The notes: generated from the letters alone by a model not told the origin. 64,000 bases of DNA from Dactylorhiza incarnata (GCA_033032865.1 JAWHQI010000028.1:6839001-6903000), one strand, 5' to 3'; shown: positions 32,531 to 44,600, counted from the first letter of the stretch. A program made the numbers and translations.

Positions 32531-35090
32531 GTCCACCACTAGTAGAGCTCGCGCCTAGAAGTGTGTCGACCCAACGTCCACCACTAGTAGAGCTCGCTCC
32601 TAGCAGTGTGTCGACCCTATGTCCACCACTAGTAGAGCTCGCTCCTAGAAGTGTGTCGACCCAACGTCCACCACTAGTAGAGCTCGCTCCTAGAAATGTG
32701 TCGACCCAATATCCACCACTAGTAGAGCTCGCTCCTAACAGTGTGTCGACCCTATGTCCACCACTAGTAGAGCTCGCTCCTAGCAGTGTGTCGACCCTAT
32801 GTCCACCACTAGTAGAGCTCGCTCCTAGAAGTGTGTCGACCCAATGTCCACCACTAGTAGAGCTCGCTCCTAGCAGTGTGTCGACCCTATGTCCACCACT
32901 AGTAGAGCTCGCTCCTAGAAGTGTGTCGACCCAATGTCCACCACTAGTAGAGCTCGCTCCTAGCAGTGTGTCGACCCAATGTCCACCACTAGTAGAGCTC
33001 GCTCCTAGCAGTGTGTCGACCCAATGTCCACCACTAGTAGAGCTCGCTCCTAGAAGTGTGTCGACCCAACGTCCACCACTAGTAGAGCTCGCTCCTAGAA
33101 GTGTGTCGACCCAATGTCCACCACTAGTAGAGCTCGCTCCTAGAAGTGTGTCGACCCAACGTCCACCACTAGTAGAGCTCGCTCCTAGAAGTGTGTCGAC
33201 CCAATGTCCACCACTAGTAGAGCTCGCTCCTAGCAAAGTGTCGACCCTATGTCCACCACTAGTAGAGCTCGCTCCTAGAAGTGTGTCGACCCAATGTCCA
33301 CCACTAGTAGAGCTCGCTCCTAGCAGTGTGTCGACCCAATGTCCACCACTAGTAGAGCTCGCTCCTAGCAGTGTGTCGACCCTATGTCCACCACTAGTAG
33401 AGCTCGCTCCTAGAAATGTGTCGACCCAATGTCCACCACTAGTAGAGCTCGCTCCTAGCAGAGTGTCGACCCTATGTCCACCACTAGTAGAGCTCGCTCC
33501 TAACAGTGTGTCGACCCTATGTCCACCACTAGTAGAGCTCGCTCCTAGCAGTGTGTCGACCCTATGTCCACCACTAGTAGAGCTCGCTCCTAGAAGTTTG
33601 TCGACCCAATGTCCACCACTAGTAGAGCTCGCTCCTAGCAGTGTGTCGACCCTATGTCCACCACTAGTAGAGCTCGCTCCTAGAAATGTGTCGACCCAAT
33701 GTCCACCACTAGTAGAGCTCGCTCCTAACAGTGTGTCGACCCTATGTCCACCACTAGTAGAGCTCGCTCCTAGCAGTGTGTCGACCCTATGTCCACCACT
33801 AGTAGAGCTCGCTCCTAGAAGTGTGTCGACCCAATGTCCACCACTAGTAGAGCTCGCTCCTAGCAGTGTGTCGACCCTATGTCCACCACTAGTAGAGCTC
33901 GCTCCTAGAAGTGTGTCGACCCAATGTCCACCACTAGTAGAGCTCGCTCCTAGCAGTGTGTCGACCCAATGTCCACCACTAGTAGAGCTCGCTCCTAGCA
34001 GTGTGTCGACCCAATGTCCACCACTAGTAGAGCTCGCTCCTAGAAGTGTGTCGACCCAACATCCACCACTAGTAGAGCTCGCTCCTAGAAGTGTGTCGAC
34101 CCAATGTCCACCACTAGTAGAGCTCGCTCCTAGAAGTGTGTCGACCCAAAGTCCACCACTAGTAGAGCTCGCTCCTAGAAGTGTGTCGACCCAATGTCCA
34201 CCACTAGTAGAGCTCGCTCCTAGCAGAGTGTCGACCCTATGTCCACCACTAGTAGAGCTCGCTCCTAGAAGTGTGTCGACCCAATGTCCACCACTAGTAG
34301 AGCTCGCTCCTAGCAGTGTGTCGACCCAATGTCCACCACTAGTAGAGCTCGCTCCTAGCAGTGTGTCGACCCTATGTCCACCACTAGTAGAGCTCGCTCC
34401 TAGAAGTGTGTCGACCCAATGTCCACCACTAGTAGAGCTCGCTCCTAGCAGTGTGTCGACCCAATGTCCACCACTAGTAGAGCTCGCTCCTAGCAGTGTG
34501 TCGACCCAATGTCCACCACTAGTAGAGCTCGCTCCTAGAAGTGTGTCGACCCAACGTCCACCACTAGTAGAGCTCGCTCCTAGAAGTGTGTCGACCCAAT
34601 GTCCACCACTAGTAGAGCTCGCTCCTAGAAGTGTGTCGACCCAACGTCCACCACTAGTAGAGCTCGCTCCTAGAAGTGTGTCGACCCAATGTCCACCACT
34701 AGTAGAGCTCGCTCCTAGCAGAGTGTCGACCCTATGTCCACCACTAGTAGAGCTCGCTCCTAGAAGTGTGTCGACCCAATGTCCACCACTAGTAGAGCTC
34801 GCTCCTAGCAGTGTGTCGACCCAATGTCCACCACTAGTAGAGCTCGCTCCTAGCAGTGTGTCGACCCAATGTCCACCACTAGTAGAGCTCGCTCCTAGCA
34901 GTGTGTCGACCCAATGTCCACCACTAGTAGAGCTCGCTCCTAGCAGTGTGTCGACCCAATGTCCAGCACTAGTAGAGCTCGCTCCTAGACGTGTGTCGAC
35001 CCAAATTCCACCACTAGTAGAGCTCGCTCCTAGAAGTGTGTCGACCCAATGTCCACCACTAGTAGAGCTCGCTCCTAGAAGTGTGTCGAC
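32531..35090. repeat. 45-bp satellite array, left block (about 57 monomers)
   Basis: Monomers of exactly 45 bp begin GTCCACCACTAGTAGAGCTC and end with GTGTGTCGACCCAAT or variants. Each carries SpeI (ACTAGT), SacI (GAGCTC) and SalI (GTCGAC) sites, near its middle and end. Variation is concentrated at the AG(A/C)AGTGTG and CC(A/T)A(T/C)G positions. The block is cut by D2 in the middle of TCGAC and continues in phase at 41675. One frame per strand stays open because 45 is divisible by three. Confidence 0.97.
35086..35090. repeat. Target site duplication TCGAC, left of D2
   Basis: TCGAC from the satellite monomer, repeated at 41670-41674. Confidence 0.92.
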
Positions 35091-36135
35091 TGATGGCGCA
35101 AATCTCACACACCGCTATAGGCGGTAGCTTGACTGCGACACGAAACGGCAGTGTACCGATCGTTCAAGTAATAAATGTTGGGAATAAATCCCCGAGTGTC
35201 GGTCTCTTGAGGAACACAATAAGGTGGAGTTTACTATTGAGGCAGGACTTGAGATCGAAGTCCTTAAATCGGATGGATTGCGGGGGAGTTGGGTTGGCTT
35301 TTGGAAAACAAAATAAAAGCTAACAACTACTCCTATGCAATGCCGCTATGCAAAGCTTCGCTTGGCGGGATGGAAACTAGGCAGGCCTTGAGCGCGCTGC
35401 GTCGCAAGGGCGGATGGACGAGAAGGCTAATGGAATCGAACTATGCAGGCCTTGAGCGCGCTGCTTCGATAGGCGAATGGATTACGGGCCGCGATGCCAC
35501 GCTTCGGTAGGCGAATGGGCGAGTAGGCTAGTGGAATGAGGGTCGCACGCACCTCTTCGACAAGCACACCACTAACAATTGTTAGGGCGGCACAACACAA
35601 CCAACAATCCACACCACAAGGCACACCTCAAAATAATAAGCAAGAATACTCAAATCACATAGACATAATCAAGTAAAAATGCTAATAATCAAGCACGCTT
35701 CATCATAATGTTAGATCTAGCTACATACACATCAATAAGAAGAGAACAAGGCAAGAAATCGACCGAATCCGAAGGCTCGTTGAAGATTCACGGTTGGAAT
35801 CGCCGGGTTGTCAATCCGCGTCCAAGCTCGGTCCACAACTACGTCCGGGGTAGAGAGAGCTGTCACGACTCTCCAATGGACCCGTCTTCTTCGTGTCACG
35901 ATCCGGTGGAGGTTGCCAACTTCCTCTTGCTCGATGGAGATAGCGGCTAGGTCTTCCTTTGGAGCTCTTGGATGAAGGAGGAGGCCGAGAGGAAACTCCG
36001 GCTCAAGATAGGCGCGAAGAGCAAGCCTGGAGCACCTCTAGATGGTGGGCGACGGTGGAGGGGCGAAACTGGGCGGAACCGGGCGGAAAACGGCGGAAGA
36101 AAGCGGGGGATCATGACCTAAAATCGCGAGCAGGG

Positions 36136-36144
36136 AATTTATAG
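36136..36144 (-). promoter_or_regulatory. TATA box of the D2 left LTR
   Basis: Minus-strand CTATAAATT, at the same relative place as in D1. The right LTR copy is at 41022-41030. Confidence 0.65.
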
Positions 36145-36156
36145 GCGCTGGAATTA

Positions 36157-36510
36157 AACAGTGCGCACGGTCAGTGGCGCACGACCATTGGTCGTGCGCA
36201 CTGGAATCCTGTGATCGTGCGCTCTGCCTGGACAGAACCTGCAAAGACAGAAATTACAAAATAACATGTTCGCACGACCAGTGGCGCACGACCGATGGTC
36301 GTGCGCACTAGCGTCAGTGGTCGTGCGCAATAGATGAAACAGAACTTAAAGATTAATGGTCAGTGCGCACGAGCAGTGGCGCACGACCGGTGGTCGTGCG
36401 CGCTGGAGTTGATGATCGTGCGCATTACACCAAACAGAACTTATGAAAAAAGCGTTAAGTGCACACGATCAGTGGCGCACGACCAGTGGTCGTGCGCAAT
36501 AGAACCAGTG
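36157..36510. promoter_or_regulatory. Four GCGCACGACC palindromes in D2 U3
   Basis: 23-base inverted repeats with GCGCACGACCA-like arms lie at 36177-36199, 36284-36306, 36379-36401 and 36475-36497. Each is preceded by a half-site (CGCACG(G/A)(T/C)CAGTGGC) and followed by a GATCGTGCGC or GGTCGTGCGC half-site. The spacing of 95-107 bp reflects an approximately 96-bp tandem unit. Copies in the right LTR lie at 41063-41383. Confidence 0.75.
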
Positions 36511-36783
36511 ATCGTGCGCAGTGTTCCTGTGCAGAATTGCACCGGAAGCACCTGCACGACTCCTGTTCTAGCGTACAACCACCAATCCGGCCACTAAAAG
36601 TGGCACCGAACAATGCATGAAAACTACTAATGAAAATCAACATGAAATCACACCAAAATGGGCCAAAAGGTGCACCTAGCATGGGATATCAAATATGAAC
36701 TAAAACAGGGCTAAAGTGCAGTGAAATGACTAACTAAACGGCCCAGATGAGTCCATAAAAGTGTATATGATGAGGACTCATCA

Positions 36784-38510
36784 CACCCCCAGACTTAACT
36801 GTTTGCGCGTCCCGAGCAAACAAATTCTAAGCGAACTAGGAAAGAACAGTAGATGGCTTAAAACTACAATACAGAGTACCATGCGAAGTCGCATGCTCAC
36901 GTGCATAAGAAGAATAGTAGAGAAGATTTCTGATTATATAAACAGTTTATATATTTCTAAAAGAGTAAAAGCATATTACAACTACTCAAAATGGTGAACA
37001 ACGGTGAATCATTTAGTCTTGCACACGGAGAAAGTAAACTAAACGCTGAGATGAGCATTGCTCAAGATCGGGGTACGGGACAAACTCCACTGAAATCCAT
37101 CAGTGTCGGTGACCATAAGCTTGCCCGATCACATTCTCTCCACGACACTAGATTGGTTCATAGCGTGAGTCAGTAGGACTTTAGGTTAGAGATGGGGCTT
37201 GGGTTACGGTGAGGTAAACAATGATAAACAGGACGGCTTAAAACACCTAACCCAAATGAGCTTTAAGAATAACTACCCGTGCACCCAAAATCGAATGCAA
37301 GTGCACCACACCCCCAGACTTGGACTTTTGCAACATAGGTGTGTGCACCGCCTACTCCCAATACATAATTTTTCTACAAGATTTTCAATAAAACACACCT
37401 TTCTTTTTCTCTTTTTCTTTTCATTTTTTTTTCTTTTTCTTTAAATCTTCTTTTTCTTGTCTTTTTCTTTCAGCAAATTTTCAATTGAGCATATCCACAG
37501 GTTCACATAATAAACACCACAATCAACACCCCCCAAAATGTAAATGAAACTACAACTAAAGCTCAGATTTGGGTGTGCGACTAGGTTAGGCTTTTAGGCT
37601 TTGGCGAGAAAGATGTGGAGCTGAATCAAGAAAAGGATAGGCACAAAGGGGCTAGCAAGGGTAAACAATAGGCATGAAATAAAAAGTTCAACCGGGCCAA
37701 AATAATGGCCTACGTCATTCTCACGCACTAGAACTATCCTATGCCAATGCTTCAAGAATCGCTTGGGGCAAGTTCTAGCCACCGAGAAAGATTCTCCTTT
37801 CTCACGACTCAAGCAATACGAGTCTAACGATCGTTTACACACATCCCTATGCTACCGTTTGATTCACACCGGATTCACCATTTGAGTAGAGTAAACAACA
37901 TTTACACTAATAAGAAAAACATAAAACCATAGCATAAAAAGAAATCTACTCTACACAAAATTCTATGCAACCGAGCACTCGACTAGGAGCACTACTAGAG
38001 TCAACATTTTACTCTGCTACATAATCCTAAGCCATCACCTAGATTTTCCCAAATAAGCAAAAGAATTAAATTCACAACAGAGCAAGCAAACAGATGAGTG
38101 CGCGCTCAAGTGGGTGAAGTGGTGTGTAATGATAAAAATATACTTCTGATATGCAAAAACGTGTACACGTGTAGTGAACACTCGGTACACTCCCCCCCAG
38201 ACTTAAACTAAACAATATGCGCAAAATGCAGCTATAAAATTCAGAATAATGCTAGGGAAAGAGAGTACCCAGTGCTCAGAAATGAGCACACCAGAAGATT
38301 GGCGTGTAAGCCTGGACTAAGCTGCAGCGTCCGTCATCCAGAAGAGATACCTGCAGGGGGTCAGCTCCGCAAAAACAGAAGAAAGTAGGAAACTGAAAAG
38401 AAAATACTACTGACTAAACATGATTAGATAAAAATAAAAATTGCAGAAAAGGAAGATAACTACTGGGGTTATTGTCATCCCAGCACGACTTATTTGGCAT
38501 TTGTACAGTT
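36784..38510 (-). other. D2 3' non-coding internal region with PPT
   Basis: No gene is seen. The PPT AAGTCTGGGGGTGTG (minus strand) abuts the LTR at 36784. AGTCTGGGGG motifs recur near 37309 and 38191. A pyrimidine tract (37400-37470, plus strand) sits between the second and third. Confidence 0.7.
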
Positions 38511-39752
38511 CTAGCTAATGGGCCTATGAAAAGAAAAGTGGACAGGTAACTGTTCTAATATGCGTGTCGGTAGCGGGTACCGATACGGCGAAAGAACAGT
38601 CACGCCTCTACCCGAATATAAATAATACCTGCTTGACACAGGTAGAGGGAAAAGAAAGTAAGAAGAGGAGGAGGCCTGGTCCTCACTCATCTCACAAAAC
38701 ACCTCCTTGCCTAGCAAGGTATCGTCAACAGGGGGGCAGCAGGAGGCAAAGGCAATGAGTGGGGCTTCCTCTACGGAGGGAGGATCAACCTCCTCACATG
38801 AGAGGATGCTCTCATCATTGACTTGAGCATCATGCTCCAAGTCCTCCTGATGTACCTGTGAAGACTCAACCTGCACAGGCTCAGATGAAGAAGGGGGGTC
38901 AGGAAATAAAAAGGAAGAATGACATAAATAATCAACAATCGGGGGAGTGGTCCCGGTCTCACTCCCATTAGGTTGGGGAAGTAAAATAATGTTTGCATTG
39001 TCATCAATGCTACAAGATTCGGCGGGATCAACGGTGGCCAGGCTTAGGATTTGGACTTCCTCCACCGGTGCTGAGGAAAATTCCTCTTCACCTAGAAGGT
39101 TGTCCTCCTCCATAGGAATAGGCACAACACTCAGATCAACCGCCTCCTCCTGCGACACATCATCAACAATGTCGTCTGAGACGAGTGTAGTATGCACAAC
39201 AGGGAGAGGAATAGTGCTCGGATAAAAGTCGAGCACCGATTCCTCACAAAGAATCGAATCCACTAGAGGTGGTGGATGCACTGGGAGAATGGGCTCAGCA
39301 ATGTCGGTGCATAGATCAGCCGCACATCCGGTGACCGTATCCATGCCATACCCTTCAAAATGTGAAGGTGACAAAGACACATAGCCGGATGTTGAAGGTG
39401 TGCCGCCAGAGCTAGGAGTTGGGACGATCCGAATATCCGGCTCGTCATCCTCATCCAATTGGCGAAGATAAGCAACACAATCCTTCAGGGCATGATCTGT
39501 GCCCCGACAAAACTGGCACTGCCTAGCAGGCTTCTTTGGCACAGCGGGGGCTGGAGCCGAAAAGAAGTATGACGGTAATGGCTCAGCAGAGTAGCCATAA
39601 GACTTACGCGCACCATATGGAGTATCAGACGGAGTCGATGCTCTATATGCTGGGCGAGAGGAATTATGCCTACTATTCTCCGTAGGGCATTCAACACTAG
39701 AGTGGGAAGTAGCTCCACACCAACGGCAACGGAAATTTAGATGTGCCCACAT
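38511..39752 (-). CDS. D2 two-zinc-knuckle acidic protein (413 aa)
   Basis: An intact minus-strand ORF from MWAHLN. Residues about 9-22 form the knuckle CRWCGATSHSSVEC and about 79-92 form CQFCRGTDHALKDC, both C-X2-C-X4-H-X4-C as in retroviral nucleocapsids. The rest is acidic and rich in serine, proline and valine, with LRQLDEDDEPDIRI, VVPIPMEED and a C-terminal YFLFPLPVSSRYY...HFSFHRPIS block. D1 encodes a recognisable homologue, so the ORF has been kept through more than one round of transposition. RNA binding is inferred from the knuckles. No capsid or enzyme domain is seen. The start lies only about 225 bp from the LTR, so the upstream part of a normal gag is absent. Confidence 0.8.
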   Translation of the reverse strand: MWAHLNFRCRWCGATSHSSVECPTENSRHNSSRPAYRASTPSDTPYGARKSYGYSAEPLPSYFFSAPAPAVPKKPARQCQFCRGTDHALKDCVAYLRQLDEDDEPDIRIVPTPSSGGTPSTSGYVSLSPSHFEGYGMDTVTGCAADLCTDIAEPILPVHPPPLVDSILCEESVLDFYPSTIPLPVVHTTLVSDDIVDDVSQEEAVDLSVVPIPMEEDNLLGEEEFSSAPVEEVQILSLATVDPAESCSIDDNANIILLPQPNGSETGTTPPIVDYLCHSSFLFPDPPSSSEPVQVESSQVHQEDLEHDAQVNDESILSCEEVDPPSVEEAPLIAFASCCPPVDDTLLGKEVFCEMSEDQASSSSYFLFPLPVSSRYYLYSGRGVTVLSPYRYPLPTRILEQLPVHFSFHRPIS

Positions 39753-39953
39753 AGTGTGAAGATAAAACGATTCAAAAAGACAAACACTATTGTGCGAAAT
39801 ACTACACCTAACAAAAATTTACTAAAGCAACCTACTATAAAACAAGAAAATGGAATAAAAAGAACAGAAATAAAATAACAGAAAATGCAATTTACAAATG
39901 GAAGGGCTTTTCTCTCAGGTTCTCCCTCTCCAGAAAACTCACACGACTGTGTT

Positions 39954-39970
39954 CCCCGGCAACGGCGCCA
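39954..39970 (-). other. D2 primer-binding site (tRNA-Asp)
   Basis: Minus-strand TGGCGCCGTTGCCGGGG, identical to D1. Confidence 0.88.
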
Positions 39971-39976
39971 AAAACT

Positions 39977-41669
39977 TGATGGCGCAAATCTCACACACCG
40001 CTATAGGCGGTAGCTTGACTGCGACACGAAACGGCAGTGTACCGATCGTTCAAGTAATAAATGTTGGGAATAAATCCCCGAGTGTCGGTCTCTTGAGGAA
40101 CACAATAAGGTGGAGTTTACTATTGAGGCAGGACTTGAGATCGAAGTCCTTAAATCGGATGGATTGCGGGGGAGTTGGGTTGGCTTTTGGAAAACAAAAT
40201 AAAAGCTAACAACTACTCCTATGCAATGCCGCTATGCAAAGCTTCGCTTGGCGGGATGGAAACTAGGCAGGCCTTGAGCGCGCTGCGTCGCAAGGGCGGA
40301 TGGACGAGAAGGCTAATGGAATCGAACTATGCAGGCCTTGAGCGCGCTGCTTCGATAGGCGAATGGATTACGGGCCGCGATGCCACGCTTCGGTAGGCGA
40401 ATGGGCGAGTAGGCTAGTGGAATGAGGGTCGCACGCACCTCTTCGACAAGCACACCACTAACAATTGTTAGGGCGGCACAACACAACCAACAATCCACAC
40501 CACAAGGCACACCTCAAAATAATAAGCAAGAATACTCAAATCACATAGACATAATCAAGTAAAAATGCTAATAATCAAGCACGCTTCATCATAATGTTAG
40601 ATCTAGCTACATACACATCAATAAGAAGAGAACAAGGCAAGAAATCGACCGAATCCGAAGGCTCGTTGAAGATTCACGGTTGGAATCGCCGGGTTGTCAA
40701 TCCGCGTCCAAGCTCGGTCCACAACTACGTCCGGGGTAGAGAGAGCTGTCACGACTCTCCAATGGACCCGTCTTCTTCGTGTCACGATCCGGTGGAGGTT
40801 GCCAACTTCCTCTTGCTCGATGGAGATAGCGGCTAGGTCTTCCTTTGGAGCTCTTGGATGAAGGAGGAGGCCGAGAGGAAACTCCGGCTCAAGATAGGCG
40901 TGAAGAGCAAGCCCGGAGCACCTCTAGATGGTGGGCGACGGTGGAGGGGCGAAACTGGGCGGAACCGGGCGGAAAACGGCGGAAGAAAGCGGGGGATCAT
41001 GACCTAAAATCGCGAGCAGGGAATTTATAGGCGCTGGAATTAAACAGTGCGCACGGTCAGTGGCGCACGACCATTGGTCGTGCGCACTGGAATCCTGTGA
41101 TCGTGCGCTCTGCCTGGACAGAACCTGCAAAGACAGAAATTACAAAATAACATGTTCGCACGACCAGTGGCGCACGACCGATGGTCGTGCGCACTAGCGT
41201 CAGTGGTCGTGCGCAATAGATGAAACAGAACTTAAAGATTAATGGTCAGTGCGCACGAGCAGTGGCGCACGACCGGTGGTCGTGCGCGCTGGAGTTGATG
41301 ATCGTGCGCATTACACCAAACAGAACTTATGAAAAAAGCGTTAAGTGCACACGATCAGTGGCGCATGACCAGTGGTCGTGCGCAATAGAACCAGTGATCG
41401 TGCGCAGTGTTCCTGTGCAGAATTGCACCGGAAGCACCTGCACGACTCCTGTTCTAGCGTACAACCACCAATCCGGCCACTAAAAGTGGCACCGAACAAT
41501 GCATAAAAACTACTAATGAAAATCAACATGAAATCACACCAAAATGGGCCAAAAGGTGCACCTAGCATGGGATATCAAATATGAACTAAAACAGGGCTAA
41601 AGTGCAGTGAAATGACTAACTAAACGGCCCAGATGAGTCCATAAAAGTGTATATGATGAGGACTCATCA
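39977..41669 (-). repeat. D2 5' LTR (right)
   Basis: Nearly identical to 35091-36783 and the same length. Its TATA box is at 41022-41030. Confidence 0.95.
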
Positions 41670-41674
41670 TCGAC
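41670..41674. repeat. Target site duplication TCGAC, right of D2
   Basis: Partner of 35086-35090. Confidence 0.92.
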
Positions 41675-44600
41675 CCAATGTCCACCACTAGTAGAGCTCG
41701 CTCCTAGAAGTGTGTCGACCCAACGTCCACCACTAGTAGAGCTCGCTCCTAGAAGTGTGTCGACCCAATGTCCACCACTAGTAGAGCTCGCTCCTAGCAG
41801 AGTGTCGACCCTATGTCCACCACTAGTAGAGCTCGCTCCTAGAAATGTGTCGACCCTATGTCCACCACTAGTAGAGCTCGCTCCTAGCAGTGTGTCGACC
41901 CAATGTCCACCACTAGTAGACCTCGCTCCTAGCAGTGTGTCGACCCAATGTCCACCACTAGTAGAGCTCGCTCCTAGCAGTGTGTCGACCCAATGTCCAC
42001 CACTAGTAGAGCTCGCTCCTAGCAGTGTGTCGACCCAATGTCCACCACTAGTAGAGCTCGCTCCTAGAAGTGTGTCGACCCAACGTCCACCACAAGTAGA
42101 GCTCGCTCCTAGAAGTGTGTCGACCCTATGTCCACCACTAGTAGAGCTCGCTCCTAGCAGTGTGTCGACCCAATGTCCACCACTAGTAGAGCTCGCTCCT
42201 AGCAGTGTGTCGACCCAATGTCCACCACTAGTAGAGCTCGCTCCTAGAAGTGTGTCGACCCAACGTCCACCACTAGTAGAGCTCGCTCCTAGAAGTGTGT
42301 CGACCCTATGTCCACCACTAGTAGAGCTCGCTCCTAGCAGTGTGTCGACCCAATGTCCACCACTAGTAGAGCTCGCTCCTAGCAGTGTGTCGACCCAATG
42401 TCCACCTCTAGTAGAGCTCGCTCCTAGCAGTGTGTCGACCCAATGTCCACCACTAGTAGAGCTCGCTCCTAGCAGTGTGTCGACCCAATGTCCACCACTA
42501 GTAGAGCTCGCTCCTAGAAGTGTGTCGACCCAACGTCCACCACTAGTAGAGCTCGCTCCTAGAAGTGTGTCGACCCAATGTCCACCACTAGTAGAGCTCG
42601 CTCCTAGCAGAGTGTCGACCCTATGTCCACCACTAGTAGAGCTCGCTCCTAGAAGTGTGTCGACCCAACGTCCACCACTAGTAGAGCTCGCTCCTAGAAG
42701 TGTGTCGACCCAATGTCCACCACTAGTAGAGCTCGCTCCTAGAAGTGTGTCGACCCAACGTCCACCACTAGTAGAGCTCGCTCCTAGAAGTGTGTCGACC
42801 AAATGTCCACCACTAGTAGAGCTCGCTCCTAGCAGAGTGTCGACCCTATGTCCACCACTAGTAGAGCTCGCTCCTAGAAGTGTGTCGACCCAATGTCCAC
42901 CACTAGTAGAGCTCGCTCCTAGCAGTGTGTCGACCCAATGTCCACCACTAGTAGAGCTCGCTCCTAGCAGTGTGTCGACCCAACGTCCACCACTAGTAGA
43001 GCTCGCTCCTAGAAGTGTGTCGACCCAATGTCCACCACTAGTAGAGCTCGCTCCTAGCAGAGTGTCGACCCTATGTCCACCACTAGTAGAGCTCGCTCCT
43101 AGAAGTGTGTCGACCCTATGTCCACCACTAGTAGAGCTCGCTCCTAGCAGTGTGTCGACCCAATGTCCACCACTAGTAGAGCTCGCTCCTAGCAGTGTGT
43201 CGACCCAATGTCTACCACTAGTAGAGCTCGCTCCTAGAAGTGTGTCGACCCAACGTCCACCACTAGTAGAGCTCGCTCCTAGAAGTGTGTCGACCCTATG
43301 TCCACCACTAGTAGAGCTCGCTCCTAGCAGTGTGTCGACCCAATGTCCACCACTAGTAGACCTCGCTCCTAGCAGTGTGTCGACCCAATGTCCACCACTA
43401 GTAGAGCTCGCTCCTAGCAGTGTGTCGACCCAATGTCCACCACTAGTAGAGCTCCCTCCTAGAAGTGTGTCGACCCAACGTCCACCACTAGTAGAGCTCG
43501 CTCCTAGAAATGTGTCGACCCTATGTCCACCACTAGTAGAGCTCGCTCCTAGCAGTGTGTCGACCCTATGTCCACCACTAGTAGAGCTCGCTCCTAGCAG
43601 TGTGTCGACCCTATGTCCACCACTAGTAGAGCTCGCTCCTAGAAGTGTGTCGACCCAATGTCCACCACTAGTAGAGCTCGCTCCTAGCAGTGTGTCGACC
43701 CTATGTCCACCACTAGGAGAGCTCGCTCCTAGAAATGTGTCGACCCAATGTCCACCACTAGTAGAGCTCGCTCCTAGAAGTGTGTCGACCCAACGTCCAC
43801 CACTAGTAGAGCTCGCTCCTAGAAGTGTGTCGACCCAATGTCCACCACTAGTAGAGCTCGCTCCTAGCAGTGTGTCGACCCAATGTCCACCACTAGTAGA
43901 GCTCGCTCCTAGAAGTGTGTCGACCCAACGTCCACCACTAGTAGAGCTCGCTCCTAGAAGTGTGTCGACCCAATGTCCACCACTAGTAGAGCTCGCTCCT
44001 AGAAGTGTGTCGACCCAACGTCCACCACTAGTAAAGCTCGCTCCTAGAAGTGTGTCGACCCAATGTCCACCACTAGTAGTGCTCGCTCCTAGCAGAGCGT
44101 CGACCCTATGTCCACCACTAGTAGAGCTCGCTCCTAGAAGTGTGTCGACCCAATGTCCAACACTAGTAGAGCTCGCTCCTAGCAGTGTGTCGACCCAATG
44201 TCCACCACTAGTAGAGCTCGCTCCTAGCAGTGTGTCGACCCAACGTCCACCACTAGTAGAGCTCGCTCCTAGAAGTGTGTCGACCCAATGTCCACCACTA
44301 GTAGAGCTCGCTCCTAGCAGAGTGTCGACCCTATGTCCACCACTAGTAGAGCTCGCTCCTAGACGTGTGTCGACCCAATGTCAACCACTAGTAGAGCTCG
44401 CTCCTAGCAGTGTGTGGACCCAATGTCCACCACTAGTAGAGCTCGCTCCTAGCAGTGTGTCGACCCAATGTCCACCACTAGTAGAGCTCGCTCCTAGAAG
44501 TGTGTCGACCCAACGTCCACCACTAGTAGAGCTCGCTCCTAGAAGTGTGTCGACCCTATGTCCACCACTAGTAGAGCTCGCTCCTAGCAGTGTGTCGACC

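Larger units (their letters stand above)
35091..36783 (-). repeat. D2 3' LTR (left)
   Basis: It begins TGATGGCGCAAATCTC and ends GAGGACTCATCA. It contains a minus-strand TATA-like CTATAAATT (36136-36144) and four palindromes about 96 bp apart upstream of it. Confidence 0.95.
35091..41669 (-). mobile_element. D2: young non-autonomous D-family element in the satellite
   Basis: Two 1693-bp LTRs flank a 3193-bp internal region with a tRNA-Asp PBS, one intact 413-residue zinc-knuckle ORF and a PPT. TCGAC flanks both ends. By eye the LTRs differ at about four positions (near 36014, 36027, 36480 and 36619 in the left copy), so it inserted recently. It has no pol genes. Confidence 0.95.
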
